A stretch of 64,000 nucleotides of DNA from Pocillopora verrucosa (lineage: Eukaryota; Cnidaria; Anthozoa; Scleractinia; Pocilloporidae), in NCBI RefSeq assembly GCF_036669915.1, contig NC_089321.1, positions 13,790,792 through 13,854,791 of the forward strand, in the 5' to 3' direction. The translations under genes were made by a program, and so were the position numbers. Below the pieces are notes generated by a model that worked only from the letters and a program-made list of their open reading frames with translations, ran no database searches and had not been told where the DNA came from. Positions 44,748 to 57,311 of this stretch are shown piece by piece. The stretch's first letter is position 1; each line of letters starts with the position of its first letter.

Positions 44748-46536
44748 ACAGCCAAAACATAAGGATCATGTGAGAAAAAAAAATAGCTTTCATCAGTCGT
44801 ACATCTTTCAACTGTGTTCCTCTACTTGTAGAAGAGACAACTTCAGGACAATTATTCTCTTTAAGCAATGTTTTGTAATACTCACGCCAAAATGCCATCT
44901 GGGTTGGTCGATAGTTACTCGCATGCGTCGGTTTTCCTTGAATTAGGAAATAAGCCAAATGACTCTGGTTGAATGGCGGCCATGAAGCCCCGAAGACGGG
45001 CTCAGGCGTCGGGTTTCCGAATTTGGCAAAGTTCGTGAAAAGTGTTAAAACCGTGTCACTTATGTTGCGGTCGGCTTCGTCGTAATTTTGTAACACGGTG
45101 AGGTTCATAAGTGGGAAACCAAACTGGTATGGCGTATCGTCCTTGTGGCGTACTCCCAACCATTCGGGCTCTGGATCGAGCTTGGAGCGATGCGCAAACT
45201 CGTACAGAAAAGCCCGTTGCTGCGTGCTGTGGTACCTCAAACTTGCATGCGCGGGCTCCGCCACACAGGAGTCCGTGATCACGTCAGAAAAACCGCGTTT
45301 AAGTTTATGACTGTCCGAAGCGTAAGGCCAAGGTGTGTATTGAAAAACGGCTGCGTCTAGGAGAGAGTTAGGAACCTCATGTCTGTTTGGAGTCTCCAAA
45401 GTTTGTCCGTATTTATTGAGGATGTATTTGAAGGCAAATAACAGGTTTTTGCGAAAAGTTGTGGGCGTGACGTTTTCAATTTGACTCGGGAAAAAATATG
45501 CGCCTTCTTGGCTTGTAAAGCCAGCCATTAGTGGAACTTTGTTGAAGCGGCCAGATTTTCTGAGCTCCTCAGGGGTATCTGGAAGAAAGTTGCCGTCCAC
45601 CACAGGTCTCCAAATGTTGGCTCTGTCAAGTAAAAGGAGTTTTTGAGCTTCCTTTGAGCGAAGGCATGATATGGTGGCAGCGGTTTCACCTGTGGCACAC
45701 CCAAGCTTTTTAGCCAAATCGTTCGTGTGTACAACTGCAGTTATATTGGAGCCTATTGCGTAAGGAGAAAGTTCCACTCCACTAATTGCAATAGCGCGAT
45801 GGAAGAGGCCCTTCGAGAGAGGAGACAGGACATGCAGTCCCACGCTGGAACCACCGGCGCTCTCACCAAATATGGTAACACTTGAAGGGTCTCCTCCAAA
45901 CATTTCAATGTTATCTTTGACCCATTTCAAAGCTTCGATCTGATCCAACATTCCATAATTCCCTGGGGCTACAGAGTCGCCGGTTGTAACGAAACCAAAC
46001 GGACCCAAACGATATTGTATAGTGACGAGCACCACCTCCCACAGGGGTACAATGTCCCCGGGGGACACAACAGGAGTACCCACTTCGTATCCCCCTCCGT
46101 GAATGTACACCATGACCGGGTATAATCTCTTTACGGCCCCGAAACTTCCGTTGTGGTGGGGTGTATACACGTTCAGGTACAAACAGTCCTCGCTCTCAGG
46201 ATGCGAAAAATTCGGCCAGAAGAGTATGTTGTAGTCACTAGGCTGTGTGCAAATACTTCGATAATATGAGGCGTCGTAGGTAGAGGGTTGCCAAGTGGAG
46301 ACTGGTTTTGGAGGTTTAAACCGCAGTTCGTTCACCGGTGGCGCGGCATATGGAATACCAAGGAACTTGTTCACGGTTTTGATGGGTTTGTTGATACCTT
46401 GAAATCGACGGATTACTCCACGAACTGATCCATATCTCGTGGTAATGACAACGGTGTCATCCGCCGACTGGACTAAAATGGACTCACCCATTGCAAACAC
46501 GAAGAAAGCAGCAATCAACATTGTCCTCGACGCCAT
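44743..46536 (-). CDS. Type-B carboxylesterase/cholinesterase-like protein, copy 7 (597 aa, single exon)
   Basis: An uninterrupted coding exon from the ATG giving MASRTMLIAAFFVFAMG, a signal peptide; an upstream in-frame GTG is not a likely start. In numbering from this ATG: oxyanion motif HGGG 146-149, type-B motif SEDCLYLNVY, nucleophile TIFGESAGGSS (Ser 226), Glu 344 in TSQEGAYFF, His 464 in VRHKDDTPYQFG. Cysteine pairs 96/118 and 280/291 match the first two cholinesterase disulphides. Cys 424 and Cys 563 sit where the third one would be expected, which copy 6 lacks. The tail AIFFSHMILMFWLF is hydrophobic and may direct anchoring. Intact and probably functional, substrate unknown. A MITE adjoins the stop codon and would form the start of the 3' UTR. 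Confidence 0.92.
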   Translation of the reverse strand: MASRTMLIAAFFVFAMGESILVQSADDTVVITTRYGSVRGVIRRFQGINKPIKTVNKFLGIPYAAPPVNELRFKPPKPVSTWQPSTYDASYYRSICTQPSDYNILFWPNFSHPESEDCLYLNVYTPHHNGSFGAVKRLYPVMVYIHGGGYEVGTPVVSPGDIVPLWEVVLVTIQYRLGPFGFVTTGDSVAPGNYGMLDQIEALKWVKDNIEMFGGDPSSVTIFGESAGGSSVGLHVLSPLSKGLFHRAIAISGVELSPYAIGSNITAVVHTNDLAKKLGCATGETAATISCLRSKEAQKLLLLDRANIWRPVVDGNFLPDTPEELRKSGRFNKVPLMAGFTSQEGAYFFPSQIENVTPTTFRKNLLFAFKYILNKYGQTLETPNRHEVPNSLLDAAVFQYTPWPYASDSHKLKRGFSDVITDSCVAEPAHASLRYHSTQQRAFLYEFAHRSKLDPEPEWLGVRHKDDTPYQFGFPLMNLTVLQNYDEADRNISDTVLTLFTNFAKFGNPTPEPVFGASWPPFNQSHLAYFLIQGKPTHASNYRPTQMAFWREYYKTLLKENNCPEVVSSTSRGTQLKDVRLMKAIFFSHMILMFWLF

Positions 46537-49500
46537 AGGTACTCTCCCTTTACGATAACTCACAAGGCAGCTGCTTTTTGGCTCACCGAAGACCAGCTTC
46601 TTTCGATGTCTTAATATTCCGACAAATGTCGCTGAAAGATCACTTAATTAGTGGAAATTTCAGGCACTCTCCTAAGCTGAAATATCTGTCCAATGACAAG
46701 TATCTTTCAAGGTCTTTGCCCTGGAAAATTAACAGAAAAATGCATACCAGCGTTATATGTGGCACGTTGGGCGGAGACTATTTGTCAGCTCAGATCTGTT
46801 ATCCAACTATTAACCTGAAAGAATTATAATTTAACTCACTCGTAAGTAGGCGTAGCACCTTCAATCGGGAATAATTTATCTTCTGCTCTGCCAAAACAGT
46901 CTTCTTACTGTTTACGTGATTGCGAGTTCACCATGTAAGCCACTGGTAAGCCTTTAAGAAACGACAGCTATGCGTTTATCGGCTTTTTTTTTCCGGCAAA
47001 CAAATATATTTAAACAAAGCATAATGAACGAAAATACACTTGGAGATATTTGGAATACGATCAAACTTTAGCTTTTTCAAAGGTCATCTAAATTATCAGG
47101 CCTGAATTTCACGAACTGTCCTCTGAATATATTTCTACGACATTATTAGGGATCACATTGATACGAGACTCAAAATGAGCGATTATAATCGCTTTTTTCG
47201 AAGCTAATTTCGGAAGCACTTGACGAAGTCACCTCGTATCTTTTCATCAAGCAGAAAAAATTAATATAGTATTTCGTTTTCGAGCATCGAGGCTTTTCAG
47301 TCAAATCTATCACGCTTTAACAGTAGGTGCAGTGAACTCTTACCCAGATAACAAAAGGAGATAAGAAAGATCGTTTCCTGTCATAATTCATCGACGTATT
47401 TGCGTCATTTGTCATTTTTGCTGGTTTTTCTTAATTACTTAATAACAATGTACGCAAAACCTACAAACGGTTTTTCACGCGCGAACTGCCAAGAACCTCA
47501 GCAATGAAAACAACCCTTAAAGCTTGATTGACAACGTACTTTTCTCGAAAGCGGCAGCTTTTATTGTACACGATACTCAAAAGATTATTTCCCTTTGTGC
47601 AAATCAATTTGCAATTTTTCAAAAGTGACATTTTCACGACTCAAACAAATTTTGAATAATAGAATTTGCGTTTTAGTCGTTTACAGTGCCTTAGAAGTTA
47701 AGAATACTTGGAGAGTTTTGCACAAACGAAGCAAGAGTACAGTATTGATAACACATCTTAGCTGCAGCAATATATTTCAGAACCAACAATTTGTTGCCTT
47801 TTCAAATCTGAGTTCTTCAAAAGAATAAAAAGTTAAATAATTACTTAACACCCTTTTGTGATCTGTCGACACAAATAAACTCTAGCTTTCATAACTTGGA
47901 ACGAATTGGCCATCATTCAAATCCCAATTTTGTCTTTTGGCTCATATTTCCACACAGTAAGGTTCGAGTATCGTTTCTCGGGAAAAAAAAAACGCACAAG
48001 GACTATTTGCTTGAAACATGTCCGAAATTTAGATGTTTATACGCTCTTTTTATTAAAACACACATTCTTCATAAACGTCTGTTTAATAATAACTATTCCT
48101 AAGGCAAATTTGAAAACATTTCCATCTGTTACCAGATTAGTATCATTCCGAGAGATAAGGGAAGTCAAATTAGTAATCATGAATTTCCAACACTATTCTT
48201 TGCTTGGCGTCAGAAATCCTTTTCGGCTTTGTAGTTGTTACAATGACTCAAAAACTTGGCTGCAATATTTATCAGCAGATATCTATTTGATTCTTGGAGA
48301 TAATACCACTAAAATCACGGTGTTGTAACATACGATTGGAAGTGCATATGTTTCGCTTCTCTTAGGATTACAACATGGAACCTCTTTGAATAGCAGATAG
48401 CAACTGAAATACAAATTCGTATTATATGCGTTGTGAATATTCGCCATAAAATTGTGATTACAAACGGTCAACTTGCGTGCATTTGTGAGGCGAAAGGTCT
48501 GCCAAATTGTAATTAAATGACTGTGTTTATCAAGAGGGGTCATAATTTTTTTTCCGGCATAAATCATAGATCAAGAGGTTTTCGACAGCGACGTTTGCCA
48601 CTTCAAGCGAAAAGCGCTTTATTGCTCCTCAGCTATCTCTGAAACCGTGTAACTCAAACAGTCTAAAGCTCTAATTCGGCTTTCTTGTGAAATCATTAAG
48701 CTGTTAAACAGTTTAATTTTTGCCATTTAAAAAACGCAATTAATGGAATAATAATGATATTGGTATAATTATAATCACTACTAGCAATTAATGCCTTGTG
48801 TTGCACAATAACGTAAGGCGATGAACATCGCCCTGGCATACGGCCCATAGCTTTTTTTTTCTAAAGTTACTAACCACAAGTTCTTCAGAAAGTGGCAGAA
48901 GTTTCTCGTATTCGCGGCAAACGCAATAACTTTCAGCTGTAATTTTTGAAAGATGCTGAAATTAAAATCAAAGGTAGTCATTGAAGTTGAAATTTAGATC
49001 CCAACAGCTAGGTTCTGTCCCAGAACAGACAATATTGGTGGCGATCTCTGTAAAAGCGGTCCAGGCCGCATTGGAAAAACGTTTTGCCTCAAACCGTGCC
49101 CATTAAACTATCTTTGGTAGTAAATAAATAAAACCACATTGTTTTCTGGAAATACTTTAAAAAAATTGGAGAGCTTAAGGGCCCTTCCTTGACCTCTTGC
49201 GACATCGAAAATTTCAAAACTTGACAAGCTCACTCCTCGTAACACACTGCATGCAACAAGTAATCGTTTACATTCCCAAATTTTGTGATATCTAAGGAGT
49301 TTTGAAAGCATTTCAATTTTGACGTGTTTATTTAGAGGTTCGCCATAATTTATTTAAAAACACCCGTTAGACAGCTGTCTAAAATTGGTCAAAAGTACTC
49401 TTTCTTGGATGATATGACTCAAGTTCAGACAAGACTATAAAAACTCCGGTTGATTTCTTCGAATAAGATATTCGAAAGCAGAGAAATGTAAAAACATCTT

Positions 49501-49660
49501 GCATTTATTGATTTCCTTCGCCGTAGTGACTTCAAACTTTTGGTGATTTTTCCGGCGTGGCAGCAGAATTATGCAAATTAGTCCGTGTAGCAAACTCCGA
49601 CCGTTCCGTATTAAGAGCTTCATGAAATTAGATTTTAACTGTTTTAAAACGGAAAGATGG
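46537..49660. other. Long non-coding region upstream of esterase copy 7
   Basis: It includes the promoter side of copy 7. The longest open frame (47906-48328, 140 codons, plus strand) shows no domain, is AT-rich and overlaps others, so I do not call it a gene. No repeat family above was recognised here. Confidence 0.45.
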
Positions 49661-49900
49661 TAGGGAAGAGCTTTTAGAACACAATGATTGATACTCTAAA
49701 CATTTTAAACGGCTAAAATCTGGCAAATGATTCTGTCTCGCCTAGCGATCGGTCCAAGTTTTAATGAGAAACTATTTAAAAAAATAGTTTGTGTTTTTCT
49801 ATATTTGAGTTTAGAGATTGAGTATATATAAACATTTCAGGACCAAACTACTGGATTTTATTCGGCGGAACTGGCGATAACAGCATTACCACTTCGAGCA

Positions 49901-50071
49901 GTTCCTCCTTTTCGGCGAAGTCTGTGGCGCAGGTCGAAAAAATCAGTGAAGAAAAAATAAATGTTAGTGCCCCACTCCGAGAGCTCCCGCCAGCGCGCTA
50001 ACATCTCTTTTTTTTTGGCTCTGATTCCCTTTTTTTAACTCGCGCGACGGACTTCGCCGCAAAGGAGGGAC
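49901..50071. repeat. Inner fold-back (hairpin) element
   Basis: 49901-49930 pairs with 50042-50071 at 26 of 30 positions (core ttcggcgaagtc / gacttcgccg). A further inner stem (atgttagtgc / gcgctaacat) lies between them. It sits inside the outer fold-back, left of the transposon. Confidence 0.6.
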
Positions 50072-50349
50072 CGCTCTTAATCTCTAACAGCACATATTGA
50101 AATTCACCGAGACCGTGCAGTGGGTCAGTCACGTGATTCAATTGTGTACTTTTCCCATCTAAATGCGGCAGCGGTAACTTGAATTTTTTTTGCTCGGAAT
50201 CCCAGCCTAATCTTCTAGGCTATCAGCCGTGTTTGCACTTGATGGGAGGTGAGAAATACAGGACTCCATATCATCGAGAGGAAATGTCCAAGATCCAGTG
50301 CAAGTTGTGTTTTTGCAACTCAAATACAAAAGAACACAAACTATTTTTT

Positions 50350-53300
50350 TTAAGGGGGGATTCTACCTGAAATTAGCTCAAAATATTGTTTTTTTGTTTT
50401 CTTCAGAAATGCGAGGTTCAACTATTCGACTTTACACTGACGATCGTTTTTACCGAAAAATTTTAAAATATAAATGAGAAATTACGTTAGAAAAGAAGAG
50501 GTATCTAAATAGAAATCTCGTTTCCATGGCAACCAAAACAGCATTTTTTGTTTCTTACTTGTTTACCAGCCTGTTTGGAGCTCAAAATATGTCAAACAAG
50601 CCCGAAACGCCCCTTAGAATCCTTGTGCTGTCTTACATGAAGGGGAAAATAAGAAATTGAAAGAGTAACACTGGAGACGAGTGAGAGATTTTTGTGTGAA
50701 AGTTGTCACAGTGTATTGCGAAATATTGAACTCCTTTTGTCTCTTTTGTGCTGGAATGACTGGAAAGAAGAAAAGAACCGTTTACAGGAAAACTAGGAAA
50801 AGAAAGGGGCATGGAGGAGATCGTAAAAAAGCGCAATTACTGAAGAAAAGCGGTTGCAACAGGAAGAGTGAACCAAACGAACCGACCCCAGGAACTTCGC
50901 ACGATCAGTCTGATCTGTCAGATTTTGGCGAAGAAAGCGATCAGCTTCCTAGTTCTTCAAGGAAGAAGATGAGATTCCAGAGCTCAGAAGATGAGTCTTC
51001 TTCAAGTTCTGATGAAAACAAAAAAGTTTTCGAGGTAGCTGAGGTAGAAAAAGGATACAGGCTCGTTGATCTAAAGAGCTTCTCTTCTGTGCTCTCAACT
51101 TTACACAAATGCGAAGAAGGTGAGAAAAATATCACACATCATAAATATGCTTTTCAGCCCCTTGAACCTAAAGAAAAACGATAGTTAGAATTATTTGCAG
51201 AAAAGGAGTTTTATTATTGTTTAATCATTTTTTCTGATCTTTCTTCACTGCAACACTTGTACACATTTATGGAGGTGTGAACTAATGCTCCAACATTGTG
51301 GTTCTGTTTGGTTCAGTAACTATAGCTAATAGCATCCTTTTCCGTCATGTTTTTAATATAGGAGACCTTACTATTGAAGAAAATACCGCTAGCCGTTATG
51401 GACTGATGTCAGATCTCTCCATTCACTGCAATTCTTGTGATGAAAGTACTCCTTGGCAGACATCACCCAACCTTGCCAAGAAAGGCAAATCATTTGATGT
51501 CAACCGGAGAGCTGTCTACCACTCAATAGAAACTGGAAGTGGCTACGACGGACTCTCTTCTTTCTGTGCGATAATGAACATGCCTTGTTTGTCAAGAGCT
51601 GCTTACTACAAGCAAGTTGATGTAATTTTGGAAGCACTGGAAAGTGAAGCAAAAGAAGAACTAAAAGGTGCAGGCCAAAGGCTCCGAAAGCTAATCATGG
51701 AGGAAAATGGCATCTCAGACAGCACCACAATAATTGATGCTGCTGTTAGCTTTGATGGCACTTGGGCCAAAAGAGGTTTCACATCACTAACAGGTGTTGT
51801 TTTCGTCATCTCAATTGACACAGGAGAAGTTTTAGACTATCACGTGATGTCTAAATCTTGCCGTAAGTGCTCCCTAAAGAACTCACAATGTGAAGGGAAT
51901 GTGGAAGAGTTTGAAGAATGGAGGAGGGAGCATGTTGCATCTGGAGATTGTGACATCAACTTCGAAGGAAGTTCACCTGCTATGGAAGCAGAAGGAGCTT
52001 CTGTTCTTTGGAATAGATCCATCGAACTTCATAACATGAGGTACAAATGGATGGTGTCAGACGGGGACAGTAAGGCCTTTAACACTGTTCAACATGCCTA
52101 TGATGACTGTGAAGTTATTAAACTGGATTGTGTAGGCCATGTGCAGAAAAGGATGGGCAAACATTTAATGAATTTGAAGGCATGCAGTAAGGGTAAACTT
52201 GCTGATGGAAAACCTATAGGAGGGCGTGGCCGGCTTACAGAAGGAAAGATCAAGCAGCTTCAAAGGTACTATGGCCTAGCAATCCGGCAAAACACCTTGA
52301 CCAAGGCAAATCCCTCTGAACGGGAGGTTGACATTGCAGTTTATGCTATGAAAAAAATATTATTGCCATTCTCCATCACTGTGTAAATTCAACTGACAAT
52401 GCTAAACAACACCGCTTCTGTCCACCAGGTGATTCATCATGGTGCAAATGGCAACAGGACCAGGCAACAGGAACCAGTACCTACAAAGGAGATGACTGTT
52501 TGCCCGAAGTCTTCGTGGAGACTCTAAAACCCACATTTGTGTCATTAAGTGACAGTAAACTTTTAGAAAGATGTGTACGAGGAAAAACCCAGAACCCAAA
52601 TGAAAGCATCAACGCAATGGTTTGGGTCCGGTGTCCCAAACATAAACACCATGGAGTGAAAGTTGTCCGGTGTGCTGCTGCGTCTGCAGTCTGCCACTTC
52701 CACAGAGGTGCAGAAAGCAGAGAAAGATTGATGGAAAGGCTTTCAATTCCTGGAGGTGCATTTACTGAGGATGCATTTTGACTAAGAGATAATTCAAGGC
52801 TTCGGAAAGCTGATAAGCAGGCAACGGCCAAGGAGAAGAAGCGCCGGCAGGGATTGCAGCTTATCCGTACTCAAAGAGAAGCGGCTCTTCGTGAAAAAGA
52901 AGATGTTTCATATGAAGCTGGGGCATTCTAACTCTTGCTCTTGCCTATCCTAATTATATTTGAACTTATGGCTACTCATTGACTTCATAATTTGAATACA
53001 GGAGGTGTTTAATTTTAAAATCTTGTAACTTTAGGCCTTTTTTTCTCAAAACGTATTTTTTAATACTTGAGAAAAGATTACTCAAGAAGTATGAGAGCTA
53101 TGGACCTGAAATTTTTAGGGATTGCTGATCTAATTGAGTTATTTGGGATGAGTGAAGGAAAATGCCATAGAGGTCTTTCTAAAGAAATGATTAAACAAAT
53201 AGTGATCATGTGTTAGATGTGTAACTTGACACCAGTGCTGTGATGTCAAATTTAAAAAATTCTTGAAATCCTTCACTCATCCCAACAAGTATTCAATATT

Positions 53301-53569
53301 CTTTAGAATAACAGCAAAATATTGGTATTTCATTGAAACAGTTTCTAACAATCTTTACTCAAGTACATATAGGTGAGACACTACAAGTTGTTAATTGAAA
53401 TGACCGGTGTCAGGTTACATTTGCTGCAGGTGTGACATAACACCTTTTTTTGAAAAATATAGTTCATAAGCTTTCCAGTGATATATAGTTTTAGATAGTT
53501 GTGACCAAAACTTAAATTCCTACAATTATTTGAAAAAATGCACTTTTTTTAGGTAGAATCCCCCCTTAA
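50350..53569 (+). mobile_element. TTAA-flanked DNA transposon, Kolobok-type, 3.2 kb
   Basis: The 15-bp terminal inverted repeats are perfect: ggggggattctacct at 50354-50368 and aggtagaatcccccc at 53551-53565. They are flanked directly by TTAA on both sides (50350-50353 and 53566-53569), a target duplication known from Kolobok and piggyBac elements. The element is 3212 bases and carries one transposase gene on the plus strand. The protein is not piggyBac-like and resembles the 'Mutator-like transposase domain' proteins common in cnidarians and arthropods, so Kolobok is the better fit. The perfect ends suggest a fairly recent insertion. Confidence 0.82.
50756..52931 (+). pseudogene. Transposase gene, two exons, with a frameshift and a nonsense codon
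   Basis: Exon 1 is 50756-51119 (donor GAAG|gtgaga) and exon 2 starts at 51362 (acceptor atatag), phase 1. The N-terminal part is basic and Ser/Glu-rich (MTGKKKRTVYRKTRKRKG), as in a nuclear DNA-binding protein. Catalytic acidic residues can be placed: Asp in SFDGTWAKRG (51754), Asp in SDGDSKAFN (52060-52068) and Glu in NPNESIN (52602), with CVGHVQKRMG after the second Asp. At 52351-52357 a run of seven A leaves frame 0 to end at 52386, while the homologous continuation (IIAILHHCVNSTDNAK) lies in another frame. An in-frame TGA at 52779-52781 precedes a basic C-terminal tail that ends at TAA 52929-52931. The copy should be unable to move itself unless the shift is a sequencing error. Confidence 0.8.
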
Positions 53570-56500
53570 ACAGAGTTGCTCATTGAAACGTTGGCCGAAC
53601 GCTACTCGATATTTGATACGTTTTGATCACCTCTTTCGTCACGAGACAGAATCATTTGCCAGATTTTAGCCGTTTAAAATGTTTAGAGTATCAATCACTG
53701 TGTTCAAAAAGCTTTTTCCTATTATTTTAAGGGAGGAGTTCCCTTCCATTCAAAAGCAGATTTGAATTCCAGCCGTAAGGTCAGGTATAATAGACTCAAA
53801 ATTGTGTTAGAGGTGGCCGTAGAGTCAGAGGTGGGAAACATCACAACTAGGTTAGGAAAAAAACAAGAAGCATACCAAGATTTTTTGCCGCTGGTTGTAG
53901 CTTGCTCGAGGTGAACGAGTTCCCAGAGTGAGTTCCCAGATTTTAGATTGTTTATTCAAGTTGTCAGCTTGAAAACATAGTCAGCTGCACTCAGATATCA
54001 ATGCTCATATAAGGAGCTCGAATTTAATATGAACTTTCGCAATCTTTTACGCAACGATTGTTTTTGGAAAGGATTTTAGAATCAAGTGATTGTAGTATCA
54101 AACTATATTACGTGGATCAGAACTAAACAAAACAACCAGCGAGTCTTTTTCTCTCGTAGGCTAAATGTCGGCAATTTAAGCCTATTTGACGAGTCTCAAC
54201 CAGCAAACTTCACCGAAAAAAAAAGTCTAACACGGTCGTAGTACACATTCAAATATGAAAAGACATCCTTCTACATCGCAATTTTAGGCGGTCTCATCAC
54301 GGACCCAAAGTTTTCATTATAAATTTGATCACTCAAGTAATCAGATAGAGGAACACGCACATACAGGAAAACCACAGAGGCCGAAAGGTGAGATAATTAT
54401 CTCAGTCGGCGTATTGCTTCCCAGCGCAAAAGACTTAAGACACTCGCTGTTTTGACTTCTACCGTTCCGTTAAACCTTTTATCGTCAACCAATCAGCTTA
54501 TTGTTAAATCGAATAAGAATGACAGCCAAAAATTCTTTATCTAGAATTTTATGTTTGTATTTCAAAATCAAACCCTTGGTTTTATTTTCAGGGATTATGG
54601 TCGGGTGATTACGGAAAGAGGAAAATGTTTTGTGCTGAAACAGTCTCAGAAGTCAAGTAATGCAACTACATCACTCGGGTCTCACAAGGAAATTGCTCAG
54701 TGATAGTTCATCACAAAGTGCAAAGAGCAAATAGTCGGGTGCAAGTCAAGCCAAGGATTTCCAGTTTCTATAAAGCATCCACGAAAGCGATATTACAACT
54801 ACGATATAAATAAACAAACGATCATGTAAGCTGTGGTTTGTTTCACTGAAACACGGAGACAGTATCGCTTAAGATAAACTTGGGGTCATTGCTCGAATAT
54901 CTAAGTTTGTACATATGGAACTTGAAAGCTGCTTTCTTTTTTTTTTCTTTTTCAAGTGAGTGAGGAGGTGTGGGAATTGTTTTCCTTGGGTGAAAACACG
55001 AAACGAAATGAAACACGGAATTGATCCGATCAAAGCTAGAGGACACTCACACATTCAAGACTACATATAGAGCAAAGTTGTAGCGAAAACCAGTAGATTT
55101 TTATCACCGCTATCAATGAAAGGCATTTATGAGAAAAAGGCGTGTTCAATGAACACATTTTGAGATTCTGAGGGCAACGACGGCGTTTCCGAAATTGCTC
55201 CACTTAGGAAAATTTTACTCATCGTCTCCTTCAACCATTCCGCTAAAATCGATCCCAGTCTACTCTCAGCTGAAGCCAAAATCTAACCCCAATCTCTTTA
55301 GCACTCATTTCCACTCGGTTTTCATTCTACATCAAACTTAAAAATTTCGTTCATTCTAATTTTTTTTTTTAACATGCAGTCAACGGGAAATTCATTCGCA
55401 CAAGTGGCAAACCCTTCGAAAGAATTGGAATTGTGATTTACATGAGCCATAATCAGTCACACTTCCATAAAACAAAATTTTTTAAATCGGGCATATTCAA
55501 TTCAGCTTTGTTGTTTTAATTAAGAGACAGTTCTCAAGAGACTGTTTCTTTTACTCCAGTTTACTTTAATTTGACTTTTATTTGTCTGCGTTGTGATCTC
55601 CAATGTAAGCGTCAAATGCTGATGCGATGGGTTGGATTTACGAAGGCCAACGAGCTCTTCAAGTTCCTCTAAAACACTTGAAATTAGTCCTCAGTGGAAT
55701 TTATTTCCAGTTTAGTTCCTCGCATATAATCAATCGGAATACAGCTTTTTTTGGGATGAAATCACCCAACGCAACTCTTTAAAAATCTGACATGAAGATT
55801 AGGGACGTACTTCAAATCTCAGCAAACAATACCGTTAGATCGATCGTGTGTTACTTTGAGTTCAAGCCTTGTACAATAAATAAGGGCGGTTTTAGGACTA
55901 ATCGTGAAGAATAGTAAACAAACGATTCATATTCAACTTACCTCAAAACAACTCTCATCTTCCCAAATACTATTCAAGCAAGAACAGCATCTGCCAACTT
56001 GCAATTCCCGAATTAGTAAGTTCTTCAGAGCGAAGTGAAAATTGGAGAACCCTTCAAAACTGATTAACTACTATTTTGTACATTTGAAAGCCAGTCAAGC
56101 ATCCCTTGTGCGTTAAATTATTCAATTTCGTAAAGCTAAGCTTTTAAGTCAGCCACTTGGGAATGCAAATTGAACATTACAGTTTATTGAACTTTTATTG
56201 ATGCGAATCGTGAACCGACAAAAGCAATTGTGCTGTAACTAAACGGCATTCTTTGTCAAAACTACTGATTAACAAAAGAAAGTAGTAACCCCACGATGTT
56301 CCGTAACCAGTTTTTGAAACGAGACCAATATACGATAATTGCAGTTTTCAGTGTGGTCACATTTTATGTGTGGAGACACGGGCTGCGAAAAGTGGGTCGT
56401 GCGCGTCAAATCGAGACTTACTTTTCAACCCAGAGTGAAACAACAAATACGGATTTCCTCTAACGAGTGCCGGGGTATTTATTTAAAATTTCGGCTTAAA

Positions 56501-57311
56501 AGGAGGAGCTAGCTGTGGTTGAAACTTAAAAAGTTAAAGTGGCAATAGAAACAGGTTTTCCTTGAATTCCTTCTGTTTAAAAAGTTGAGGGGCCTTTGTT
56601 TGATATTTTGTCTCACCTAGGGGGACGTCTATCCGAGCGGGGGGCCTTTTCGAGGGTACGTGGGCGCTTATTAACGCGTGGGTTCTTATTCGAGAAAAAA
56701 AGATTGTTGTTTCTGTAGCGCATTCTCGCGAAACAGCCATTTATTGACTTCTTGTTCTTGATTTTTTAAAAATCTACTTTTAACAGCTTTCGTCTCTTGC
56801 AGTACTTAATTTCAGTCATTATATTAATGTCTTTTCTGGACCGAAGATTTATTAGACCCGACATGATGTTTATTCATTCATTTTCTGCTGCGGCTTTTGT
56901 TTGTCCACAGCTTATTCATTGCGACATCGGCGCGATATTAGGGTCAGATAAGCTATATGCCGGTATAATTTTGGTCATAATGCTATAGTCCTCAGAGCAT
57001 CAGGTGCAATATCGGCATAATGACCAAACTTCTCAAAAGTGTCCTTCACCAAGAGATGAATTCTGTAGCCTGAATCAAGTAAATCGTTGTGTTCTGAACT
57101 TCGGCAAGCCACTTTTTTAAGCACGTTTTACCTGTTTGTGGTGGGAATGGGGGAGGGGAGGTTGAGGGGCTCTCTACAGCTTTTAATTGAATAATTAAAT
57201 TGAGCATAATGAAACATTTTAGCATGATTTTCGACATAATGCCACGTTTTTAGGGGTGACGCTCAAAAGCCTAAAGCTCAAATTTTCGAGCGTAATTAAT
57301 CTGACCCCACA

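Larger units (their letters stand above)
49661..53721. repeat. Outer fold-back repeat enclosing the transposon
   Basis: 49671-49740 is the reverse complement of 53642-53711 with about two mismatches in 70 bases, and weaker matching runs about ten bases further outward. Inward similarity resumes after a gap ('ttttaatgagaaact' versus 'tttcaatgagcaact'). The arms look like the terminal repeats of an older element into which the TTAA transposon later inserted. Confidence 0.75.

Noticed and set aside
22054-46536. Calling the cluster acetylcholinesterases
   Set aside because: The triad and disulphide pattern are shared by the whole type-B carboxylesterase family, and residues of the choline-binding gorge cannot be assigned with confidence.
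47906-48328. Open frame of 140 codons on the plus strand
   Set aside because: AT-rich with no recognisable motif and overlapping another open frame; there is no conserved neighbour or splice evidence.
50350-53569. piggyBac identity from the TTAA flanks
   Set aside because: The transposase has the SFDGTW, GDGDSK and NPNESIN layout and lacks recognisable piggyBac features.
54842-55054. Overlapping minus-strand open frames
   Set aside because: They run through a poly-Lys stretch from a simple A/T tract and show no motif or splice sites.
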